Shown here: in pieces, positions 24,600-35,891 of the stretch | Layout of the letters: every line of letters starts with the position of its first letter | Position numbering within the stretch: position 1 is the stretch's first letter | Notes under the pieces: generated by a model | Seen by the model: the letters and a program-made list of their open reading frames with translations, nothing else | Database searches by the model: none | Told to the model about the DNA's origin: nothing | Assembly: GCA_947179155.2 (NCBI GenBank) | Contig: OX359280.1 | Coordinates: 36,854,055 to 36,918,054 of the forward strand | Length of the DNA: 64,000 bases | Direction: 5' to 3' | Source of the DNA: Hedera helix | Lineage: Eukaryota; Streptophyta; Magnoliopsida; Apiales; Araliaceae | Translations under genes and position numbers: made by a program

Positions 24600-26462
24600 A
24601 TGGCAAAGGTATATAATTATGGAGTTTTTTTGAGTTCCAGATTACGAATCATATCAGCTGGAGGTACATCTCTCAATTGCTACTACTTGAATCCTCCATT
24701 TTCCTTATTCCAACATGTTCTATTTCATACTTCTCCATCCTCAACAAGCCCTAACCCTAATCCTAAACCCCTTCCTCCTCGTAGACAACTACAGCAATTT
24801 CTCCTACAGAAATGCAGATCTGGGTTTGATAAGCCTGACGATGCTCTTCTTTTGTACGATTCAATGCTCCAAATGCGACCCCTCCCTTCTGTCATCGATT
24901 TCAATAAATTATTAGCTGCTATGGTCAAAATGAAACTTTACTCAACTGTTGTCTCTCTGTTTAAAGATATGTGCGCTTTAGGCATTCCAGTTAATGTATA
25001 CACTATTACCACGGTGATAAACTGTTGTTGTCACTTGAATCATGTGGATTATGGGTTTTCTATGTTGGGTGGGATCTTCAAGCGTGGTTTTGTTCCAGAT
25101 ACTGTCACCTACACTACTCTGATAAGGGGGCTCCTTTCAGAAAACAAGTTTCTGGAGGCAGAGGAATTATTCAAGAAGTTGTTAGGGGCAAAAGAAATTG
25201 AACCTTCTGTAGTTACGTACGGGACCTTTATAAATGGTCTTGGCAAAACAGGCAACACTTCCATGGCCATTAGCTTGCTCAGAATAATGGAACGAGGAGG
25301 TTGTGAACCTGATAATGTGGTTTATAGCACCATCATTGACAGTTTATGCAAGGATAAACTAGTAGATGATGCTTTGGATCTTTTGTATGAAATGATTAAG
25401 AAAGGCATACCACCGAGTGTTATAACTTACAATTCATTACTTCAGGGTTTATGCAACTTGGGTCGATGGGGAGAGACTAAGCAAATATTAAGTGAGATGG
25501 ACAGTATAAATGTTTCTCCAGACACGATTACCTTCAATATATTGGTAGATTCATATTGCAAGGAAGGGAAGGTAAAAGATGCAGAAAATGTGCTAAAAAA
25601 AATGATTAAAAGAGGTGTGAATCCTGACGTCATCACCTACACTGCGCTCATGGATGGGTACTGTTTGCGAGGCGAAATGGATCGAGCATGGACAGTGTTA
25701 AGTACCATGATGAACAAGGGGATAGTGCCTGATGTTTATAGCTTTAACATTTTGATAAATGGATATTGCAAGAAGCGGGAAGTAGACAAAGCTATGGATC
25801 TCTTCCGACATATGCACCGTGAAGGTTTGAGACCCACAATTGTAACTTATAACACTATTTTGCAAGGGCTATTTAAGAAGGGCAAATGTGCTGCAGCACA
25901 AATGTTTTTTTATGAGATGCAAGCTCAAGGCTATAGACCAAATATTGTGACATGCCGTATCTTGTTAGAAGGCCTTTGCAAGAACCAGTATATTGATGAA
26001 GCGTTGTCCTTGTTTCAGGAAATGGAATGTAATGGTTTAATTCCTGATATTTGTATTTACAGTATTCTCATTGACGGACTTTGCAAAGATGGAAAGCTAG
26101 ATATGGCAAGAAACCTTTTTGATAGCCTTTCTTCAAAAGGGGTGCAGCCAAATGTAAAGACATACACAATGATGATCCGAGCACTTTGTCAAGCAGGATT
26201 ATTGGAGAAAGCAAATGAGCTACTTGTGGAAATGGAAGCTAATGATTGTTTGCCAAATGATGTCACTTACAATACTATTATCCGCGGATGTTTTCAAAAT
26301 AAGAAGTATGATGAAGCAAGTGCATTCATTGAAAAAATGGTTGGCATGGGCTTCTCTGCAGATGCATCTACCACCTCCATGTTAGTGGATCTACTCTTAA
26401 CAAAAGAACAGGATCCAACTCTCCTTGCTATGCGTAAGAAGTTCTTGCCATTAGGTGGTTGA
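24600..26462 (+). CDS. P-class PPR protein, Rf-like, copy 2 (PPR2)
   Basis: Single exon, 620 aa, with the architecture of PPR1: a presequence-like N-terminus, a half motif, fourteen PPR motifs and a short tail. Small leader-peptide differences are CYY before LNPPF and an extra PNPN in the Pro-rich stretch. From about residue 309 to 540 it is almost identical to PPR1 (only a few substitutions), while the N-terminal third differs more, which suggests gene conversion. Code residues differ from PPR1 in motifs 1 (N/N), 2 (T/D), 9 (N/T) and 13 (T/N). Motif 4 has LGKTG where the others have LCKTG. The leader from about 24335 aligns with PPR1 and PPR3 and contains a pyrimidine-rich tract. The frame is fully open; likely an active organellar RNA-binding protein. 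The target is unknown. Confidence 0.92.
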   Translation: MAKVYNYGVFLSSRLRIISAGGTSLNCYYLNPPFSLFQHVLFHTSPSSTSPNPNPKPLPPRRQLQQFLLQKCRSGFDKPDDALLLYDSMLQMRPLPSVIDFNKLLAAMVKMKLYSTVVSLFKDMCALGIPVNVYTITTVINCCCHLNHVDYGFSMLGGIFKRGFVPDTVTYTTLIRGLLSENKFLEAEELFKKLLGAKEIEPSVVTYGTFINGLGKTGNTSMAISLLRIMERGGCEPDNVVYSTIIDSLCKDKLVDDALDLLYEMIKKGIPPSVITYNSLLQGLCNLGRWGETKQILSEMDSINVSPDTITFNILVDSYCKEGKVKDAENVLKKMIKRGVNPDVITYTALMDGYCLRGEMDRAWTVLSTMMNKGIVPDVYSFNILINGYCKKREVDKAMDLFRHMHREGLRPTIVTYNTILQGLFKKGKCAAAQMFFYEMQAQGYRPNIVTCRILLEGLCKNQYIDEALSLFQEMECNGLIPDICIYSILIDGLCKDGKLDMARNLFDSLSSKGVQPNVKTYTMMIRALCQAGLLEKANELLVEMEANDCLPNDVTYNTIIRGCFQNKKYDEASAFIEKMVGMGFSADASTTSMLVDLLLTKEQDPTLLAMRKKFLPLGG

Positions 26463-28543
26463 CTTACATCATTAGGTCTATGAATTACTATGCTTGCTCC
26501 GGGACATATACCAGATTTCAATGGTTTTCATAATCTTCTTTGTAAATTGATAAAATCGGAAAGTTAAATTGGGCGCTAGAGGAGAAAGTAAAGTCTCTGT
26601 ACATAGAGAACCAGATATGGAGAGATTTGGCTCAAACAAATGAGGCCGATGCAGAGTCTTGTTGCGGCAGCAATTACAACGAAGACGATGGGAGAACGGA
26701 GGAGAGGGAAAAGTTGAAAACAATTTCCCATGGAGGTATGATTGATGACAAATCAAGCGTTGAAAACAATTTCCCATAGTTGTTCAAGCCGGAGAATCTT
26801 TGGGAACAAAATCACCAATATACACAATGTTTTGTGAAAATGATTTCTCATGGAGGTATGATTGATGACAAATCAACTGTTGCATCTACTGAGTTGAATA
26901 ATGATTTTTATCTATCTAGCTGAAAATGCATTTCCGGTTTATCTGCCAAATTAGGATTTTACCATTTAGTTCTAAAATGTTGAATTGTCCCCTGGGTTAA
27001 TGTTAATTTTTATTTATTGGGTATTATGATACATTTTGTGATCTTGGGCACAGAGTAAGCAACTCGTGGAGTTGTAAGTCCTGTATGTGTTCGCTATGCC
27101 CCCCTGCTTAATTTGAACTGGATGTAGCAATTTGATTAATTTGAAAAGTACTTGGGTGAATAGTACTGCAGTTTGACCTTCAAGTAATTTTTGACGTGAT
27201 GTAGTTTCTATTACTCTTTGTACACCTTATGTTGGTAATATCTGACAGTGTTGACACTTAAAAGTTACCTTCTTCGAATATCTCATTTATGATAGTGGTA
27301 GTGTTGATGCAAAGTAAGAAGTACTTGCTCTTCGATATGTCTTACGGTATCAAGTTTCTTTGTTTTAGTCATGTGAGCTTGTTCTATCTTTAATTGATAG
27401 TCATTATGCTGTCTTTCGTTTCATTTAGTAATTATTACATGGGTATATTTTTGTAATTATCAAGTACTTAAAGTTGAAACTGTTCAAGTGTCCTTTGCCA
27501 ATATCTATGATCTTCCATTCATATGATTTCATTTTTCTAACAAGGGTCTATTGAATTGTGTAATTTTCTTATTTCGCTTTCTTGAGTCATTGCACCATTT
27601 CTCTTTGTACTTTATTTTCTTTCAAATTTTTCGTTTGACTAGCACATGTAAATGTATTCTATGAATTTCATCTATCAAACATCACAGCTTCCAAGTTTTT
27701 GTTTAGTCTGATCAGTATGTGGACAACATTTTACTAAGAAATGGACTGCATTGATCATTGGTTAATAGTTGGATTTTTATACTTCTATTAGTTGCATTGT
27801 GTACATTTATTACTTCATACATTTTCTTTGTCTCTATCATAAACTTATGTTTCACTGTGTTCATTTAGGCACCTACAAGAAAAATAGAGTTTTTATCTGT
27901 TACTCATACTACTGGAGCATCTGCGAGTCTGAGTAATTTGCATTATTAGTGATGAGGTCTGTTAGCAAACTGGCCCATGATAGTAACCCTCCTAGTTTAC
28001 CGTTCTGTTTATTGCTTTAAAATATGTTTGGTCATGTAGGATCCGGTTCTGAATTTATGGAGGTCCAGTGTTGTGTGCCTTTTTGTATCTGTGCCACCAA
28101 ACCTGTTTATCTGCTCCTTAATCACAAAATAGAAGCAAGTTAGTCTCAATTATTAAAATTATGTGGGTTTGCTTCAGTTCTTAGGTTTTAGGGACCACCA
28201 CTTACTTTGGTCAATAAAATCTGGATTATCCACAATTTATGCTATGAAAATTTCTGCTTGATTTCTTTCTTCTGTTACCTGTTCATTTTTTTAGTGTCTG
28301 ATGAATGAGGGAATTGTATTAAATACTGACTGTGTCCTGTTTTTATCTTGCAGAAAACGTATTCAATCTTTACAATTTCCCTAACCTAGCAGGGTTGACA
28401 TATAAGCAATTACGGCGTGGATTTCAAGAGGTAACAGGTTATACTATTTGTTGATCTGGGTATAAAAAGAAGAACATGAAGGAAGTTGGAGTCTGCCTAC
28501 TTTGCTGACTTCTCTAATATATCATTAGCAATAAAACCTTTAA
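26463..28543 (+). repeat. Duplicated downstream segment, copy 2
   Basis: Alignable throughout with 11069-13156. It differs by scattered substitutions and indels (for example a deletion of about 20 bases in the C-rich leader-like block near 26680). It ends at AGCAATAAAACCTTT like copy 1, after which the two loci are unrelated. Confidence 0.8.
28354..28430 (+). pseudogene. POLLUX-like exon relic, second copy
   Basis: A 77-bp exon with a good acceptor (ATCTTGCAG) and donor (GTAACA), reading NVFNLYNFPNLAGLTYKQLR then RGFQE. It matches the exon at 12958-13034. The partner exon found at 14186 is absent here because the duplication broke inside the following intron. Confidence 0.65.
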
Positions 28544-28563
28544 AAAAAAGTTAACTAGTACGA

Positions 28564-28700
28564 ACGAAATTAACTCATATTTTATTTTTATGCAAGTTAA
28601 CTTAGACCAATTTAATTAACTTATATTCTATTTTTATGGTACGAAATTAATGCATATTTTATTTTTATGCAAGTTAACTTAGATCAATTTAATTCATTTA
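28564..28700. repeat. 77-bp tandem duplication
   Basis: ACGAAATTAA followed by TATTTTATTTTTATGCAAGT occurs at 28564 and 28641. It lies immediately beyond the end of the PPR2 duplicated unit. Confidence 0.8.
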
Positions 28701-29249
28701 AACCGATGGCTTAGCACCAACTCAAAAGAACTAAAGCCAATTTTTTTATTTATTAAAAAAGTAACCTTTTGCACTTGTTATAAATAGGTACAGCTGAACT
28801 AATGGTAAGCATGTGGTAAAAGTAAAAAATCCCACCATAACTTATATACAACTAAAATAAGGTTTTATTATTATAAATTATAAAGACTACAATACATGAA
28901 ATCAACACAAAAAATAAAAGAGCAGTATAGAGATTGTATAATAATGTATTGTTACAGCTCTTGCCGAAGGCTAGAATAATAGGAGAGAAACTATATGATG
29001 CAAAACTTCTTATATCTAAAAGCCAAATCCTCAAAACATACAAACGGAAAAAAATAAGTCTATATACAATAACCAAATATGATATCATATACTATATTTA
29101 TTTATATCAATAAAAAATTAAGTATGACACGAATTTTAATATCATGTCTTATTTTTTAATAGTATAAATAAATATAATGTTTAATATAATAATTATTTGT
29201 TGTGTGTTTATATTTATTCAACGAAAAATAATCCCCAGATATTTGATCT
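28701..29249. other. Intergenic, contains a short palindromic repeat
   Basis: No gene. At about 29090-29165 there is a copy of a dispersed palindromic repeat with core GACACGAATTTTAATATCAT. Confidence 0.4.
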
Positions 29250-29320
29250 AAACAAACATTCATTTTTTTATCTTCTCTCTATTTCTTTTCATTTTCATTT
29301 TCTTTCCCGTCCGTAGTAAT
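29250..29320 (+). repeat. Orphan copy of the PPR leader
   Basis: AACAAACATTCATTTTT...TTTCCCGTCCGTAGTAATAA matches the ~70 bases before the ATG of PPR1 and PPR3, but here it runs into the duplicated segment at 29323 instead of a coding region. It looks like the stub of a further PPR unit removed by unequal recombination. Confidence 0.65.
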
Positions 29321-29322
29321 AA

Positions 29323-29695
29323 ACAACTTTACGTGCTAATTTAATATTGTCTAATGTGTTTTAATAGGTCCAGAGTCATTTTATTTTGAATTTACGAGAG
29401 AAAGAAGTTGTGACAAAAAAAAATAATTTTAGACACACAAATTATATGCAATAAGACTCATGTATTACATATTAATTAGAATGTATAAAAAAATTAATTG
29501 TAAGACTCGTTTCTTATCTAATATTTACACATTTTTTTGTATATAATTTGTTCATATACAACTATTCGACGAAGAAAGGAGCATCATTTTAATTTTGAGA
29601 TTAAAATGTTCATTCGAAAAAAGGTAAAAAGAAGAAGTTAGTATTTAAAAGTAATGTGAATTCATTGAGTTTAAAAGTAATAATTTTTGAAATTA
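29323..29695 (+). repeat. Duplicated PPR upstream segment (PPR3 unit)
   Basis: Aligns with 20180-20535 of the PPR2 unit. Here it continues directly into the PPR leader (CTGTATGCGCAGTGATTGGC), which shows the arrangement before the 3.8 kb insertion in the PPR2 unit. Confidence 0.75.
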
Positions 29696-29920
29696 TTAGC
29701 ATTTTTGTAGGTCGTTCAAAATCTGTATGCGCAGTGATTGGCTTTAACCTCAGCAACATTTGCTTTCAGCCACCACCAATCTCATTCCTGCCATTACCTT
29801 TGTCTTGGCCATCAGCTTCAGGTACGTCTTCTCTCTCTAGTATTTTAGACAAACATTCATTTTTCTGTCTTTCCCCTATTTCTTTTCATTTTCCATTCCC
29901 GTCCGTAGTAGTAATCAGAG

Positions 29921-31772
29921 ATGGCAAAGGTATATAATTATGGAGTTTTTTTGAGTTCCAGATTACGAATCGTATCAGCTGGAGGTACATCTCTCAATTT
30001 GAATCCTCCATTTTTGTTATTCCAACATATTCTATTTCATACTTCTCCATCCTCAACAACCCCTAATCCTAAACCACTTCCTCCTCGTAGACAACAACTA
30101 CAGCAATTCCTCCTACAGAAATGCAGATCTGGGTTTGATAAGCCTGACGATGCTCTTCTTTTGTACGATTCAATGCTCCAAATGCGACCCCTCCCTTCTG
30201 TCATCGAATTCGCTCGATTATTAGCTGCTATGGTCAAAATGAAACTTTACTCAACTGTTGTCTCTCTGTTTAAAGATATGTGCGCTTTTGGCATTCCAAT
30301 TAATATATACACTATTACCACGGTGATAAACTGTTGTTGTCACTTGAATCGTGTGGATTATGGGTTTTCTATGCTGGGTAGGATCTTCAAGCGTGGTTTT
30401 GTTCCAAGTGTCGTTACCTACACTACTCTATTAAGGGGGCTCCTTTCAGAAAACAAGTTTCTGGAGGCAGAGGAATTGTTCAAGAAGTTGTCAAGGGTGA
30501 AAGAAATTGAATTTGATGCAGTTACGTACGGGACCATTATAAATGGGCTTTGCAAAACAGGCAACACTTCCATGGCCATTAGGTTGCTCAGAGTAATGGA
30601 ACGTGAAGGTTGTGAACCTAATAATGTTGTTTATAACACTGTCATTTATAGTTTATGCAAGGATAAACTAGTAGATGATGCTTTGGAACTTTTCTCTGAA
30701 ATGAGTAAGAAAGGCATACCACCATGTGTTATAACTTACAATTCATTACTTCAAGGTCTATGCAACTTGGGTCGATGGGGAGAGACTAAGCAAATATTAA
30801 GTGAGATGGACAATTTGAAAGTTTCTCCAGACGTGTTTACCTTCAATATATTGGTTGATTTCTTTTGCAAGGAAGGGAAGGTAAAAGATGCAGAAAATGT
30901 GTTTGAAAAAATGATTCAAAGAGGTGTGAATCCTGACGTCGTCACCTATAATGCGCTCATGGATGGGTACTGTTTGCGAGGCGAAATGGATGGAGCATGG
31001 ACAGTGTTTAGTACCATGTTGAACAAGGGGATAGTGCCCAGTGTTTATAGCTATTCCATTTTGATAAATGGATATTGCAAGAAGCTAGAAGTAGACAAAG
31101 CTATGGATCTCTTCCGACAAATGCACTGTGAAGGTTTGAAACCCACAATTGTAACTCATAGCACTATTTTGCAAGGGCTATTTAAGAAGGGCAAATGTGC
31201 TGCAGCACAATTTTTTTTTTTATGAGATGCAAGCTCAAGGCTATAGACCAGATATTTTGACATGCCGTATCTTGTTAGAAGGCCTTTGTCAGAACCATTA
31301 TATTGATGAAGCGTTGTCCTTGTTTCACGAAATGGGATGTAATGGTTTAATTCCTGATATTTGTATTTACAGTATCCTCATTGACGGCCTTTGCAAAGAC
31401 GGAAAGCTAGATGTGCCAAGAAACCTTTTTGATAGCGTTTCTTCAAAAGGGTTGCAGCCAAATGTAAAGACATACACAATGATGATCCGAGCACTTTGTC
31501 AAGAAGGATTATTGGAGAAAGCATATGAGCTACTTGTGGAAATGGAAGCTAATGATTGTTTGCCTAATGATGTCACTTACAACACTATTATCCGCGGATG
31601 TTTTAAAAATAAGAAGTATGATGAAGCAAGTGCATTCATTGAAAAAATGGTTGGCAGGGGCTTCTCGGCAGATGCATCTACCACCTCCATGTTAGTGGAT
31701 CTACTCTTATCAAAAGAACAGGATCCGACTCTCCTTGCTATGCGTGAGAAGTTCTTGCCATTAGGTGGTTGA
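29921..31772 (+). pseudogene. P-class PPR gene, copy 3 (PPR3), frameshifted
   Basis: The first 434 codons (29921-31225) follow PPR1 and PPR2 up to motif 10. A T-run at 31211-31221 has 11 T, where ATG plus seven T stand in the other copies. The net extra base gives TTATGA and a stop. The rest of the protein (motif 10 onward to the LPLGG end) is open in the next frame to 31772. With one T fewer the length would be about that of PPR1. Code residues differ from PPR1 and PPR2 in motifs 3, 4, 5, 8 and 10, so this copy diverged most. The homopolymer could also be an assembly error, in which case the gene is intact. Similarity to the other copies' downstream DNA stops about 15 bases past the stop codon. 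Confidence 0.85.
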
Positions 31773-31786
31773 CTTGCATCATTAGG

Positions 31787-33030
31787 CAGGTCAAAATGGC
31801 CCGGTATACTTCTATGTAAAAAATGAAAACAAAATGTCTTGGTAATGTTGCTGAACATCTCGCATAACTATCATTAGCTGATGAATGAGGCCTATCTTCT
31901 AGTAGCTGCCCATATTTTGGTTAGAGCATTAGTTTTTGTTCTGTTTAAATGTAGTATTCTTTTTTTCTTTCTTTTCCCCCCATTTTCTATTTCATTTTAA
32001 GCAAAAGAAGAATATTATTAGAATTGAGAGAGGATGCAAATAAAGCGAGGAGGACATGTAGTCCTCCAAAGCTAAATGTGTCAAAAAAATAAAAGTAGAA
32101 GTCAATCTTGTTGAACTCTTCCGTAATCTCTTTGTAAATTTGAAATGGCCCCTCATAACCCATCTCTGAAGCCCAAAGAGGAGTGGGAATAAAGCAAGGA
32201 ATTTTTTCAGAATCGAGTATTATCGTCGAAGCTTATCTCAACTTTAAATGATAATCAGTAAGTCACATGTCAGCCTCTATAATGAATTATTTCAGGAATT
32301 GGGGGAATTATAGCTGAACTACAAAATTTCGAGTCCTTATAAATTCTAAGTAATTGTATGGCTTATGTATATGCAATAACCAGCTGTTATAGTCGTTGTT
32401 GTGGTATTGCTATATCAAAGAGTAGTGGACAATATGTTATAGGTTTCTGTATTTTTTCTTTTTACAAATAAGCTTCATAAATACTAGCACGGCTTTAATG
32501 GAAGTTAGATATTAGAGTGTGGAGAGCTCGAACCCTATTTTCATATCAGTAGTATGAGTTGAAGTTGTAGAGCAAGTGTAGAATTGGCGGTTGCGTGTGA
32601 GCAACTGTATCTGGAGCTTTGCGGAAAGCTCTCAGTCGCTCAAACATCACTGCCCAGTGCCCACTGGTGTGACTGACATAACTTACTGATGTAAGTCACT
32701 TCATTGCATGGTGAAAACAAAAATAACGATTAGTGTGTCCTCTACTTATATCTCTGTCTTTTTAAGGGGTAGGAGATTAGAGTTTTTGCAACATTTTGAC
32801 TCTTCCACAGATGTTATGAATTATTTTATTGGATTAAGATATATTTTTCCGGACCACATGTTAATCTTATGTTTGGATAACTTTTTAATGATACTCTAGA
32901 AAGCTTAACATAATAGGACTATATATTTTTACTCAGGTGAAATATGAATAAGAATGTTTGCATTTCGTGGGAATTTATTTTCATTTTCTATTTGGGTTTG
33001 TAATTTTATTTATGAATTTTGTGGTTTTAG
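31787..33030. other. Spacer between PPR3 and the SNF2 relic
   Basis: No gene or repeat recognised. It may contain intron or 5' sequence of the SNF2 gene, but no exon could be matched. Confidence 0.35.
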
Positions 33031-34173
33031 GATGATATATATAAGGCTTCTATGGCAGAGGATTCGGATTTTCTTCTGAAACCGTACCAGCTTGTTGGAG
33101 TCAACTTTCTTCTGTTTTTGTACAGGAAGAGAATTGCAGGAGGTAGTTACTTGCTTCAAGTGTTACTAATTATTTATATGTATCATATGTACGCTTTATC
33201 TTTTTTTTACGTCTTTAACTGTTGACCAATGAATTTAGTACTTCGATAGCAAGTGGAGTAATTTGAGATTATGCTACGAGATGAAGTTCCTTAGAAAGAC
33301 TCACTTAAGCAAAAATTGTTGATTAATGAATTTAGTTTTTAGATAGAAATGTGGAATAGTTTGAGATCATGCTGTGAGATGAAAGGCACAGTGTTGGCTA
33401 TGACCCTAATTTGAGCCAATCTATCTATAACAGTGGATGACAACTACTGAACTATTTGGTGAATGCAACATTACGTAGTTAATTGTTACTGAAGTTAGCA
33501 GATGAGGTGGGTCTTGGTAAGACCATTCAGGTATATTGCTGTTTGATCTTTAGATTTTTTTTTTAACCTGCATCTTAATACCTATTCTGAGGGATCTGAG
33601 CATTATTCTTTGAATAACTGAAATAATGACACTGATTATATTTTATTAGGCTATAACATATTTAACCTTAGTGAACCACTTGGAACATGATCCTGGTCCC
33701 CATTTGATTGTATGCCCTGCTTCTGTGTTGGAAAACTGGGAAAGGGAGCTGAAAATATGGTGTCCATCATTTAATGTGCTCCAGTATCAAGGAGCTGCAC
33801 GATCAGTTTATTCAAAAGAGCTGAGCTTTGTAGCCAAGAATGGATCGCCTACCCCATTTAATGTCATTCTTGTGTGTTAACTCACTTTTTGAGCGCCACA
33901 GGTTAGCTTTATCATGTTTATCAGCCCAGAATTATTATTTTTTTCGTTTCATGTGAATCTAATTGTTTGTTCTTTAATGCTCTATTTACAGTGCAAAGCA
34001 GAAAGATGACCGTAAAATATTAAAAACGTTGGCGATGGAGTTGTGTGCTGATGGATGAGGCTCATGCTTTGAAGGATAAAAATAGCTATAGGTGGAAAAA
34101 CCTCACGTCTGTTGCACGAAATGCAAACCAGCGTCTGATGCTTACAGGGACACCATTACAAAATGATTTACAT
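33031..34173 (+). pseudogene. SNF2-family ATPase fragment, CHR19/ETL1 (SMARCAD1) type
   Basis: Four exons are visible: 33031-33142 (SDFLLKPYQLVGVNFLLFLY), about 33492-33530 (LADEVGLGKTIQ, the Walker A/motif I), 33650-33901 (GPHLIVCPASVLENWEREL and on) and 33992-34173 (DEAH box and TGTPLQND). The order and wording match the ATPase half of plant CHR19. This is broken: an extra A at about 33879 turns the Tyr codon after LVC into a stop, another extra A in the A-run 34022-34026 shifts exon 4, the acceptor before exon 2 is not in phase with exon 1, and no helicase C-terminal exons or N-terminal exons were found. Walker A has Val for the usual Met. The intact parent gene, a chromatin remodeller in the family, should lie elsewhere. 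Confidence 0.88.
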
Positions 34174-35179
34174 GTATGCTAATTGTTACAAGTCTTGCTT
34201 TAATGACCTTGAAATGGATGGTGCATCATGTAAGAGAATCACCGATTGCTTTGCAATACTGAGCTCCTGTGAATGCGTATAAAATTATCATCGTCAAGAA
34301 CAGCTGCAAGGGAAAAGTAACTTATTGCAAAAGTATACTTACGAGTACTATATATGCAATGTGATTAAAGGACATTACTACATACACAAAAATCAAACAC
34401 AAAATTAAACACTATATCCGTTTCAACTATTAAAAAGTGGAGTTTGACACGAATTTTAGTGTCAAATTTTATTTTTTAATAATTGAAATGTATTTTGTTA
34501 TTTATTGTCACCGATTTTTGTAAATTTAGACTTTTTTCGTGATTAAATGAAGCTAGTTAATCAGATTTTGAATGTAATATTGATTATTTTTGGGTGTATA
34601 GAATTATAAGTGTTAATAGGATTGATTAGTGTGGGCAGTTTCTATTATAACCACTCCAACTAGTTGCAATTCACACGAAATGCGAACATTTTTACTGATA
34701 TTTTGTTCTATTATAATAAGTAATAGATACTTGATTAGTGCGGGTAGTTTCTATTTAATCCACTACAACTAGGGATGTTCAAATAATCATCTTCAAGAGT
34801 ATTGCAACACCTATAATTTTTTTTACAAAAACCAACTTATAAAATGATGAGTTAAAATATAAATAGTAGACGATCCATTGTATATGGGTAGGTTCCACTG
34901 ATTGTAATCAACCAAAATTATACACATCACCTTATATCTTCTCTTTTTAACAATTCTTTAATCACTAAAATATTATTGCATCTTCAAAAGAATGTGTTAC
35001 CGTAATAGTATATGGTGACAAAAGAAAGTTACAAAAAATTAAATATAAAATGATGTGTCAAATTATAATTAACTGATATTCCATCGTACATGAATGTTTG
35101 TTAAGATAACATTATCCTTTTGTTTTTTCTCATTTTTTTTTTTAGAAAATAGCAGGCATCAAAAATTATATTTTAACCT
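34174..35179. other. AT-rich intergenic
   Basis: No gene. A copy of the GACACGAATTTTAGTGTCAA palindromic repeat lies at about 34425-34490. Confidence 0.4.
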
Positions 35180-35329
35180 CAACAATTAGCGCAGTGGTTT
35201 AAATAATGGCCCGGGATGAGTTGTAGACCCGGACATCTTAGAATCAAAATGGGGCAATGGATTTTAGAAGGGCTGAAAAAATTAGTCCAACTGCAGTTGA
35301 GAAACTCCGCATTAACAAAAAAAATAAAA
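35180..35329 (+). mobile_element. Possible tRNA-derived SINE remnant
   Basis: TTAGCGCAGTGGTTTAA resembles a polymerase III A box. GGGATGAGTTGTAGACCCGG and a degenerate B-box-like GAATCAAAA follow. The segment ends in an A-rich tail (AACAAAAAAAATAAAAT). The Helitron at 35330 begins directly after the tail. No target-site duplication was found. Confidence 0.35.
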
Positions 35330-35563
35330 TCTATATAATAAAACAGAGCGGCTCAAATCCCAAGATTTTAACATCCAACGGTCTCAAATTAATTTAAACT
35401 TCAACATCCAACGGTCATTAATTTATCACTCATTTTCCCTCAAATTCAACATATTTTTTTCAAAAATCTATCTACTCACATTTCCCACCAAAATCAAATT
35501 TACCACTATACTATAATAATAATAATAATAATAATAATAATTAATATAATAAAAGTAGTAGTA

Positions 35564-35602
<39 letters not shown>

Positions 35603-35730
35603 GTAATAATAATAATAATAATACCACCAATAATAATAATAACAATAATAATTATAATAATAGTAATAACAATAACAATAATAATTAAAATAATCGTGAT
35701 AATAAAAAAATAGTAATAGTAATAGTAATA

Positions 35731-35800
<70 letters not shown>

Positions 35801-35830
35801 TAGTAGTAGTAGTAGTAATAATACTAATAC

Positions 35831-35891
<61 letters not shown>

